Shown here: positions 53,365-61,890 of the stretch, one piece after another
How positions within the stretch are numbered: position 1 is the first letter of the stretch
Layout of the letters: the number at the start of each line of letters is the position of its first letter
The notes under the pieces: generated by a model
The model's database searches: none
Told to the model about the DNA's origin: nothing
What the model saw: the letters and a program-made list of their open reading frames with translations, nothing else
Program-made: the position numbers and the translations under genes
Assembly: GCF_001952855.1 (NCBI RefSeq)
Contig: NZ_LPNO01000053.1
Location: forward strand, 62,001 to 126,000
Source: Pseudomonas sp. ATCC PTA-122608
Lineage (GTDB): Bacteria; Pseudomonadota; Gammaproteobacteria; Pseudomonadales; Pseudomonadaceae
DNA length: 64,000 nt
Direction of reading: 5' to 3'

Positions 53365-54806
53365 GGCTGGACTCCTTCCAGCACCGCCTCGCTGGCGACA
53401 ATGGCACGACGCTCTGCCTCGCGGTCGAGGTTGCGGCTCATCACACAGTAGATCACTGCCGAAACCGCCAGCCCGATAACGAATGCCACATCCGCACCTC
53501 CCAGCGCTGCGGCGGCAGGGCCTTCATAGAAACTCAGCGACATGAACGGCACCATCGACACCAGCCCCAGGCAGTACGCAACCAGGCCGGCGCTGCCCCA
53601 TTGGCCGTAGATGCCGGCCGGGTTGAAGATGTCGCTGATGGCGTATTTGCCCTTGCGCACCAGGTAGAAGTCCGCGAGGTTCACCGCTGTCCACGGCACC
53701 AGGAAGTACAACATCAGCAACACAAAGGTGTTGAAACTTGCCAGGTAGCTCTCGGGAATACTCAGGGTGATCATGAAAATCACCGCCGCCACCAGGCCGA
53801 TACCCATCACCCGGCTCTTGAGGCGCGGCTGAATCTTCACAAAGCCGTCAATCGCACTGATACCGGTGAGCATCGCGCCGTAGCAGTTGACCGCCATGAT
53901 GCCGATCAGCGCGGGCACGGCGATCAGCACGGTGAAAGTGCCGAACCCGGGAATCACCTGGTTGCCCACGGCGCGCACGCTGCCGATAGCGTCGGGCGAG
54001 GGCAGGGCGGAAGCCAGGAACGCACCCAGGGACATCAGCCACAACGCCGAGCCGGCGGCGCCCAGGTAGGTCCAGAAAATCACACTGCGCGATGAAGTTT
54101 TGTGCGGCAGGTAGCGCGAGTAGTCGGATACGTACACTGCGTAGCTGATCTGATAACCGGCGGCGGCGGAGAGCTGAATCAGGAATGCCGACCAAGAGAA
54201 ATGCGCATTGGCCACCGCTGCATCGGCGGTCAGGCTCATGAGGGCTGCCACGGTCAGTACCGCAAACACGCTGATCATCACGTAGGTCAGCCAGCGTTGC
54301 ACGGTGTGCAGCAGGTCGTGGCCGATCACCGCAATCACCACCGCCAGGATGATCATCAGCGCGTACCACGGCGCACGGCTGCCCGGCAGTACGGTGTTGA
54401 TGGCGTCAGTGGCGAGGATCACGTTGAACACGTTGAAGCCGATGTACACGAAGATCACCGCGATAAACGGCACGATCGCCCCGCGCAAACCGAACTGCGC
54501 CCGGGACTGAATCATCTGCGGCAAGCCCATGCGCGGGCCCTGATTGGCGTGGAAGGCCATGGCAAAGGTACCCAGGCCGACGCCGATCACAATCGCCAGG
54601 ATCGAATACACCAGGCTCAGCCCCAGGGCTGCGCCGGTGAAACCGGTGACCATGGTGGTGAGTACGAAGTTGCCGGTGAACCAGAACGGGCCTTGGTGCC
54701 AGACCTTGCCGTGGCGTTCATTGCGCGGGACGTAATCGATGGAGCGGGTTTCGATTTTCAGGCCGGGGGTGACGGGCGGAGCCGTTTTTTCGGAAAGCGC
54801 GTTCAT
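53361..54806 (-). CDS. NCS1-family permease (cytosine/allantoin-like)
   Basis: About 481 residues from ATG 54806, 12 membrane helices. NCS1 hallmarks are present: IDYVPRNERHGKVWHQGPFWFTGNFVLTTMVTGF and MAFHANQGPRMGLPQMIQSRAQFG, and LVPWTAVNLADFYLVRKGKYAI near the C-terminus. The family takes up nucleobases, hydantoins and related ring compounds. Here it is translationally coupled to the amidase, so the imported compound is probably processed by the amidase or the divergent flavoenzyme. Substrate unknown. Confidence 0.82.
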   Translation of the reverse strand: MNALSEKTAPPVTPGLKIETRSIDYVPRNERHGKVWHQGPFWFTGNFVLTTMVTGFTGAALGLSLVYSILAIVIGVGLGTFAMAFHANQGPRMGLPQMIQSRAQFGLRGAIVPFIAVIFVYIGFNVFNVILATDAINTVLPGSRAPWYALMIILAVVIAVIGHDLLHTVQRWLTYVMISVFAVLTVAALMSLTADAAVANAHFSWSAFLIQLSAAAGYQISYAVYVSDYSRYLPHKTSSRSVIFWTYLGAAGSALWLMSLGAFLASALPSPDAIGSVRAVGNQVIPGFGTFTVLIAVPALIGIMAVNCYGAMLTGISAIDGFVKIQPRLKSRVMGIGLVAAVIFMITLSIPESYLASFNTFVLLMLYFLVPWTAVNLADFYLVRKGKYAISDIFNPAGIYGQWGSAGLVAYCLGLVSMVPFMSLSFYEGPAAAALGGADVAFVIGLAVSAVIYCVMSRNLDREAERRAIVASEAVLEGVQP

Positions 54807-54888
54807 AGGTTCACGGTCTGTTTTTATAGTGTTTGAGTGCCGGAGCATCTGGTAAGTGGAGGGCGTATTGAATCGGGATATATAAATA

Positions 54889-54914
54889 ATTACTTCAGAC
54901 TTTCCTTAAGTAAT
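54889..54914. promoter_or_regulatory. Dyad in the divergent promoter of the amidase/monooxygenase module
   Basis: ATTACTT (54889-54895) and AAGTAAT (54908-54914) form a perfect 7-bp inverted repeat with a 12-nt spacer in an AT-rich stretch of the 264-bp region 54807-55070. It could be an operator. No regulator gene lies in the module. Confidence 0.35.
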
Positions 54915-55070
54915 GCTTTTTCGTCAGTTGCCATGGAACCCAATCAGATTTATTTCGAAGCGGTATAACCAGGGTTTGCCCGGTCTTCTACGCTGACCAC
55001 ACGTCCCGTCGTTGTCACCTTTAGCCTTGTAGTCAGGGGTGGACATTCCCTCATTGCAAGGAAGCTCGCC

Positions 55071-56888
55071 ATGTCTGCCGTCCCCTCGCGTACCCGCAAT
55101 GTTCAGCGCTTGCTGGCCAATGACGTCACTGCACTGATTCCGGATTTTCCTTTTCACTATGGTCGGTACCTGTCCCAGGCTGCCGCCAATAGCAAACCGC
55201 TGGCCCAGATTGCCACGCGGCATCATGGGACCCAGGTGTTGATCGTCGGCGCCGGCGCGGCTGGGCTGGTAACGGCCTATGAGGCGCTGCGCATGGGGTT
55301 GCATCCTGTGCTGGTAGAGGCTTCGGACCGGATCGGCGGGCGCTTGTATTCGCGGGTCATGGGCGACCCTGAGGACCCTGCCAACAGCGTCATTTGCGAG
55401 TTGGGCGCCATGCGTTTTCCCAAGTCGGGCAAGGCGCTGCTGCACTACTTCGACAAGGTCGGCATGACCCTCAATTCAGCAGACTTCCCCAACCCCGGCT
55501 CGGCCGCAACTGCCAGCACCGTGGTCGACTATCAGAACCTCCAGACCTACTACGAAGGCAGCGACTTGCCCGCGAAATACGCAGAAATCGAGCGCCTGTT
55601 CTTTGAAGTGTTCCTTGAGATTGACCCCATCCATTTCAGCGAGATGGAGACGGCAATGTCTGAAGGCTCCCTGGACCAGGCCAAGATCAAGCGACTGTGG
55701 AATGCGATCCTTGCCGACGGTTGGGACAACCTGAGTTTCTTCGCGGCCATGGTCGAAAAGGCCGGCTGGAGTCGTGCGGATATCGACCTGTTTGGCCAGA
55801 TCGGTTTTGGCACTGGAGGTTGGAACACCGACTATCCAAATTGCTTCCTCGAGGTCTTGCGGGTGCTCTACACCGGGCTGGATACCAACCATTCTCTGAT
55901 GTATGACGGCTCCAGTGAGTTGCCCAAGCGTTTGTGGAGCCGTTCGCCGGGGGATTTGGGCGACGTGGTGGTGGGCTGGAGCGACGAGATTACGGTGGAA
56001 GCGCTCACCCGTCGGGTGATCCCGCAGCCGTTCAACCAGGAAGTCCGCCAGATCTGGCGGCGCGCGGACGGCACCTTCGATGTGCATATACATGACCGCA
56101 ATCTGGGGGCGGATACCCGCTACAACTTTCCCGCAGTGATCTACACGCCGCACGTGCGGATTCTCGACAAGTTCCGCTATATGGACGGCAAAGACCGGTT
56201 CATGCAGATGGACAGCTTGTTGCCGCAACCCACCTGGGAAGCGGTGATGTACACGCATTACATGCAGTCAGCCAAAGTGTTCGCTGCGACCCAGCGTCCG
56301 TTCTGGACCGAGCGTGGGGCCGACCATCGCTACAGGATGAGTGTGACCCTGTCGGACCGCCTGACCCGGGGCACCTATCTGCTGGACTATTCCGCCAGCC
56401 GAGGGCCGCACAAAGGCAGTGGCGTGTTCCTCTCCTACACCTGGAACGACGACAGCCTGAAGTTTCTGGGTGATCGCATGGCACCACTGCCGACTCACGT
56501 TGAGCTATGCACGACCCTGCTGGACATGGTGTATGCCGACTCGCAGCTGAACCTTGCGGCCGAGTTCGGCTGGGTGGACCCGTTTGTCGAGATCAACTGG
56601 GAGGATGAGCCGTTCTTTCTGTGCGCGTTCAAGATGAACCTGCCGGGGCAGTACGAGTATCAGCGCCGGTTGTTTTCACAGTTCATGAGCGGTATTCGGG
56701 ACAGTAACCCGGACGGGTTTATCCTGGCGGGAGATGATGTTTCCTGGACCGGGGGCTGGGCTGAGGGCGCGGTGACCACCGCATTGAACGCGGTCAACAA
56801 GTTGGCCGTGAAATTCGGCGGTGGCACCTTTATCGAAAACCCCGGGCCGGTGGATGCGTGGGAGGTGCTCAAGCCGGTAGAGCTGTAA
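55071..56888 (+). CDS. L-amino-acid 2-monooxygenase-like flavoprotein
   Basis: 605 residues from ATG 55071 (AAGGA upstream). FAD motif VLIVGAGAAGLVTAYEALRMGLHPVLVEASDRIGGRL at about 56-92, then ELGAMRFPKSGKALLHYFDKVGM, FGQIGFGTGGWNTDYPNCFLEVLRVLYT, MSVTLSDRLTRGTYLLDY and the C-terminal FILAGDDVSWTGGWAEGAVTTALNAV. These blocks follow lysine 2-monooxygenase (DavB) and, more distantly, tryptophan 2-monooxygenase (IaaM); such enzymes turn an L-amino acid into the chain-shortened amide, or act as oxidases. Overall likeness to DavB looks moderate, so the substrate may differ. No signal peptide. Divergent from permease-amidase. Confidence 0.82.
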   Translation: MSAVPSRTRNVQRLLANDVTALIPDFPFHYGRYLSQAAANSKPLAQIATRHHGTQVLIVGAGAAGLVTAYEALRMGLHPVLVEASDRIGGRLYSRVMGDPEDPANSVICELGAMRFPKSGKALLHYFDKVGMTLNSADFPNPGSAATASTVVDYQNLQTYYEGSDLPAKYAEIERLFFEVFLEIDPIHFSEMETAMSEGSLDQAKIKRLWNAILADGWDNLSFFAAMVEKAGWSRADIDLFGQIGFGTGGWNTDYPNCFLEVLRVLYTGLDTNHSLMYDGSSELPKRLWSRSPGDLGDVVVGWSDEITVEALTRRVIPQPFNQEVRQIWRRADGTFDVHIHDRNLGADTRYNFPAVIYTPHVRILDKFRYMDGKDRFMQMDSLLPQPTWEAVMYTHYMQSAKVFAATQRPFWTERGADHRYRMSVTLSDRLTRGTYLLDYSASRGPHKGSGVFLSYTWNDDSLKFLGDRMAPLPTHVELCTTLLDMVYADSQLNLAAEFGWVDPFVEINWEDEPFFLCAFKMNLPGQYEYQRRLFSQFMSGIRDSNPDGFILAGDDVSWTGGWAEGAVTTALNAVNKLAVKFGGGTFIENPGPVDAWEVLKPVEL

Positions 56889-56896
56889 CCCCGGAC

Positions 56897-56919
56897 GGCG
56901 CGGCCGGTATGGCCGCGCC
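56897..56919. terminator. Stem-loop between convergent genes
   Basis: GGCGCGGCC (56897-56905) and GGCCGCGCC (56911-56919) form a perfect 9-bp stem with a 5-nt loop, between the monooxygenase stop and the ltaE stop. No T run; a bidirectional hairpin. Confidence 0.5.
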
Positions 56920-56927
56920 CAGGATGT

Positions 56928-57968
56928 TCAGCCCTGCATCACTTCCCGAATATCCGCGGCCAGTTCCCGCACGCGCTCTTCCTCGGTATCCCACGCACAC
57001 ATGAACCGGGCGCCGCCTTTGCCGATGAAGGTGTAGAAGCGCCAGCCCTTGGCCGTCAGTGCGGCAATCGCTGGTTCCGACAGTTGCAGGAACACGCCGT
57101 TGGCCTGCACCGGGAACATCAACTCCACCCCCGGAATATCCTCCACCAGGCTGCTGAGCAACTGCGCGCAGTGGTTGGCGTGGCGGGCGTGTTTGAGCCA
57201 GGCGTCGTTTTCCAGCAGGCCCACCCACGGGGCGGAGAGGAAGCGCATCTTTGAGGCAAGCTGCCCGGCCTGTTTGCAGCGGTAGTCGAAGTCTTCGGCC
57301 AGCTTGTGGTTGAAGAACAGGATCGCTTCGCCCACGGCCATGCCGTTCTTGGTGCCGCCAAAACACAGCACGTCGACGCCGGCTTTCCAGGTCAGGTCGG
57401 CAGGCGAGCAGCCGAGGAATGCGCAAGCGTTGGAGAAACGCGCGCCGTCCATGTGCAGGTTCAGCCCCAGTTCCTTGCAGGTGACGCTGATGGCGCGGAT
57501 TTCTTCCGGGGTGTAGACGCTGCCGACTTCGGTGGCCTGGGTCAGCGTTACGACGCGGGGTTTCGGGTAGTGGATGTCCTGACGCTTGAGGGCGATCTCG
57601 CGGATCGACTCCGGGGTCAGCTTGCCGTTTTCGGTGCGGGCGGTGAGCAGCTTGGAACCGTTGGAGAAAAACTCCGGCGCGCCGCATTCGTCGGTTTCGA
57701 CGTGGGCGGTTTCCGAGCAAATCACGCTATGGTAGCTCTGGCACAAGGAGGACAGCGCCAGGGAGTTGGCCGCGGTACCGTTGAAGGCGAAGAACACTTC
57801 GCAGTCGGTTTCGAACAGTTTGCGGAAACCGTCGGCGGCGCGGTGGGTCCATTCATCATCGCCATAGGCGCGTTGATGGCCCTGGTTGGCGAGTTCCATG
57901 GCGGCCCAGGCTTCCGGGCAGATGCCGGAATAGTTGTCGCTGGCGAATTGTTGGCTCTTGTCGGTCAT
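56928..57968 (-). CDS. ltaE: Low-specificity L-threonine aldolase
   Basis: 346 residues of the PLP fold-type I aldolase family: FASDNYSGICPEAWAAM, ETAHVETDECGAPEFFSNG, DGARFSNA and the PLP Lys in CFGGTKNGMAVGEAILFF. It interconverts threonine and beta-hydroxy amino acids with glycine and aldehydes, fitting a neighbourhood that produces glycine. Position matches PA5413 in P. aeruginosa. Monocistronic. Confidence 0.94.
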   Translation of the reverse strand: MTDKSQQFASDNYSGICPEAWAAMELANQGHQRAYGDDEWTHRAADGFRKLFETDCEVFFAFNGTAANSLALSSLCQSYHSVICSETAHVETDECGAPEFFSNGSKLLTARTENGKLTPESIREIALKRQDIHYPKPRVVTLTQATEVGSVYTPEEIRAISVTCKELGLNLHMDGARFSNACAFLGCSPADLTWKAGVDVLCFGGTKNGMAVGEAILFFNHKLAEDFDYRCKQAGQLASKMRFLSAPWVGLLENDAWLKHARHANHCAQLLSSLVEDIPGVELMFPVQANGVFLQLSEPAIAALTAKGWRFYTFIGKGGARFMCAWDTEEERVRELAADIREVMQG

Positions 57969-58058
57969 GGCCCATTCCTGTGGTCGATGTTGGTGCGCAC
58001 TTTACCCAAGATTGTCGGGCGGGCGCACGCACTGTTAATGCAAAGTCATTGGGGAATT

Positions 58059-58787
58059 ATGCACGGTTCTGAACGCGTTCCTGTAAGCCGCGTCCGCGAT
58101 GGCGCCCTGGACCTGCTCAAGTGGCTGGCGCTGCTGAGTATGGTGCTGGACCACCTGCGGTATGTCGGTTTGAGTCTGGACGGGCTGTATGTGCCGGGCC
58201 GCCTGGCGTTCCCGTGGTTTTGCCTGGCGATTGCGGCGAATTTGCATCGGGTCAAGGACGCGCCGGTGACCGGGCAGTGGCGCTATCTGGGCTGGTTGCT
58301 GCTGTTCAGTGTGATCAGTGAGGTGCCGTACCGGATGTTCATTGACGACGCCGATACGCTGAACGTGCTGCCGACCTTGGCGCTGGGCTTGCTGGTTGCC
58401 CGGGGATGGCAGCAGAAGGCGGCAATTGATCGAGGATTGGCGTTGATCGCGCTGGTTTTGGCGGGGTTGTTTTCGGCGCAGTTGATGTTCGGCTTTTTTG
58501 GCGTGCTGCTGCCGTTGGCGATGCTGCTGGTGTTTCGCCGGCCGTGGTATTTCAGCGTGCTGCCGGGTGTGGTGTGCCTGGCCGCCAATCAATGGCAGAT
58601 CCTGCTCAATAGCGGCACGCCGGTGGCGATGCTGGGATTGGCGACATGCCTGATTGCGCCACTGGCCGGATTGGTCTTGTTGCGACAGGCCAGGCAGGTG
58701 TCGCCGCCGGCCATGCGGCGCTGGGCGTATGCGCTTTATCCTGCGCATTTCCTACTGCTGCTGCTCCTTCGAAAGCTCATCGCCTAG
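58059..58787 (+). CDS. TraX-family membrane protein
   Basis: 242 residues from ATG 58059 (GGGGA just upstream; ATG 58038 is an alternative). Multi-spanning membrane protein of the TraX family: DGALDLLKWLALLSMVLDHLRYVGLSLDGLYVPGRLAFPWFCLAIAANL and C-terminal RRWAYALYPAHFLLLLLLRKLI. TraX acetylates pilin in F plasmids, but chromosomal homologues of this type are not in conjugation clusters and none is seen here. A role as a membrane acyltransferase is possible. Divergent from ltaE. Confidence 0.85.
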   Translation: MHGSERVPVSRVRDGALDLLKWLALLSMVLDHLRYVGLSLDGLYVPGRLAFPWFCLAIAANLHRVKDAPVTGQWRYLGWLLLFSVISEVPYRMFIDDADTLNVLPTLALGLLVARGWQQKAAIDRGLALIALVLAGLFSAQLMFGFFGVLLPLAMLLVFRRPWYFSVLPGVVCLAANQWQILLNSGTPVAMLGLATCLIAPLAGLVLLRQARQVSPPAMRRWAYALYPAHFLLLLLLRKLIA

Positions 58788-58789
58788 TC

Positions 58790-58892
58790 CCTGTAGGAGC
58801 GAGCTTGCTCGCGAAAAACGTCAACGATAACGAGGGCTGCCTGGACGCGCGCGGCGCCCACAGGTTTTTCGCGAGCAAGCTCGCTCCTACAA
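58790..58892. repeat. REPIN (GTAGGAGCGAGCTTGCTCGCGA type)
   Basis: Inverted REP pair starting directly after the traX-like stop, upstream of the glyA promoter region. Confidence 0.9.
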
Positions 58893-59045
58893 ATGCCGGG
58901 GGCCATGTCGTAAACGCACCTTTGCGTGGCGTCCGTAGGCATTTGACCTCTCTGCGCCAGCCCTACCATCGCATCAAAGGGCCCCTCCATCGTGCAGCGG
59001 CCCCAACAATACGATTGGCGCACCGCCGCCGCTGGGAGAGACGCG

Positions 59046-60299
<1,254 letters not shown>

Positions 60300-60321
60300 G
60301 CGCGGTTTTGGAGTAATGACT

Positions 60322-61572
60322 ATGCAACGCTACTCGGGCTTCGGCCTCTTCAAGCACTCACTCAGCCACCACGAAAACTGGCAGAAAATGTGGCGCACGC
60401 CCACCCCTAAAAAGGTCTACGACGTGGTCATCGTCGGCGGCGGCGGGCATGGTCTGGCAACCGCTTACTACCTGGCCAAAGAACACGGCATCACCAACGT
60501 GGCCGTGGTCGAGAAAGGCTGGCTGGGCGGCGGTAACACCGCGCGCAACACCACCATCGTGCGTTCCAACTACCTGTGGGACGAATCGGCGCACCTGTAC
60601 GAACACGCGATGAAACTTTGGGAAGGTTTGTCTCAGGACCTGAACTACAACGTGATGTTCTCCCAGCGTGGCGTCTACAACCTGTGCCACACCCTGCAAG
60701 ACATCCGTGACTCCGAGCGTCGCGTCAGCGCCAACCGTCTCAACGGCGTCGACGGTGAACTGCTCAACGCCAAACAAGTGGCCGACGAGATTCCGTACCT
60801 CGACTGCTCCAAGAACACCCGCTACCCAGTACTCGGCGCCACCGTGCAACGTCGCGGCGGCGTGGCCCGTCACGATGCCGTGGCCTGGGGCTTTGCCCGC
60901 GCCGCTGACGCACTGGGCGTAGACCTGATCCAACAGACCGAAGTCATCGGTTTCCGCAAGGAAAACGGCGTGTGCATCGGCGTGGAAACCAACAAAGGCT
61001 TCATCGGCGCCAAGCGCGTCGGCGTGGTGACGGCCGGTAACTCCGGCCACATGGCTTCGCTGGCGGGCTTCCGCCTGCCAATCGAATCCCACCCGCTGCA
61101 AGCGTTGGTGTCGGAGCCGATCAAACCCATCATCGACAGCGTGATCATGTCCAACGCCGTGCACGGCTACATCAGCCAGTCCGACAAGGGCGACCTGGTG
61201 ATTGGCGCCGGTATCGACGGCTACAACGGCTATGGCCAGCGCGGCTCGTACCCGGTGATCGAACACACCATCCAGGCCATCGTCGAGATGTTCCCGGTGC
61301 TGTCCCGCGTGCGCATGAACCGCCAGTGGGGCGGCATCGTCGACACCACGCCGGACGCGTGCCCGATCATCTCCAAGACCCCGGTCCCGAACATGTTCTT
61401 CAACTGCGGTTGGGGCACCGGTGGCTTCAAGGCCACTCCAGGCTCAGGCAACGTATTTGCCGCCAGCCTAGCCAAGGGTGAAATGCACCCATTGGCTGCT
61501 CCATTCTCCATCGACCGTTTCCACAACGGTGCGTTGATCGACGAACACGGCGCCGCGGCCGTCGCCCACTAA
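60322..61572 (+). CDS. soxB: Sarcosine oxidase subunit beta SoxB
   Basis: 416 residues from ATG 60322 (GGAG 8 nt upstream; ATG 60316 is too close to the site). FAD motif DVVIVGGGGHGLATAYYLAKEHG, GGNTARNTTIVRSNYLWDES, the ARHDAVAWGFARAAD segment whose His holds the covalent FMN in characterised enzymes, and the C-terminal NCGWGTGGFKATPGSGNVFAASL. It carries the sarcosine-oxidising site of the heterotetramer. 22 bp after glyA. Confidence 0.97.
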   Translation: MQRYSGFGLFKHSLSHHENWQKMWRTPTPKKVYDVVIVGGGGHGLATAYYLAKEHGITNVAVVEKGWLGGGNTARNTTIVRSNYLWDESAHLYEHAMKLWEGLSQDLNYNVMFSQRGVYNLCHTLQDIRDSERRVSANRLNGVDGELLNAKQVADEIPYLDCSKNTRYPVLGATVQRRGGVARHDAVAWGFARAADALGVDLIQQTEVIGFRKENGVCIGVETNKGFIGAKRVGVVTAGNSGHMASLAGFRLPIESHPLQALVSEPIKPIIDSVIMSNAVHGYISQSDKGDLVIGAGIDGYNGYGQRGSYPVIEHTIQAIVEMFPVLSRVRMNRQWGGIVDTTPDACPIISKTPVPNMFFNCGWGTGGFKATPGSGNVFAASLAKGEMHPLAAPFSIDRFHNGALIDEHGAAAVAH

Positions 61573-61587
61573 CAGGAGAAATTCCCT

Positions 61588-61890
61588 ATGTTGCATATCT
61601 TCTGTCCTCACTGTGGCGAACTGCGCTCCGAAGAGGAATTCCACGCGTCCGGCCAAGCGCACATCCCGCGCCCGCTGGACCCGAACACCTGCACCGATGA
61701 GCAGTGGGGCGACTACATGTTCTTCCGCGACAACCCGCGCGGTCTGCACCACGAACTGTGGATTCACGCCGCCGGTTGCCGCCAGTATTTCAACGCGACC
61801 CGCGACACCGTGACCTACGAAATTCTTGAAACCTACAAGATTGGCAGCAAGCCGCAATTCACCGCCAAGGCTTCTGGAGAGAAGGTATGA
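61588..61890 (+). CDS. soxD: Sarcosine oxidase subunit delta SoxD
   Basis: 100 residues. It has the zinc-ribbon of the delta subunit: CPHCGELRSEEEFH at the N-terminus, with the remaining ligands in DPNTCTDEQWG and the later WIHAAGCRQYFNATRDT. It stabilises the alpha-beta-gamma-delta complex and has no catalytic site. 15 bp after soxB; its stop overlaps the soxA start (ATGA). Confidence 0.96.
   Translation: MLHIFCPHCGELRSEEEFHASGQAHIPRPLDPNTCTDEQWGDYMFFRDNPRGLHHELWIHAAGCRQYFNATRDTVTYEILETYKIGSKPQFTAKASGEKV

Noticed and set aside
57306..58058. A long upstream extension of the TraX-like gene
   Set aside because: The extension lies antisense to ltaE and has no homologous motif; the start near 58059 fits the family.
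58059..58787. A conjugation or plasmid remnant because of the TraX-like protein
   Set aside because: No other transfer gene, relaxase, integrase or base-composition change is visible nearby.
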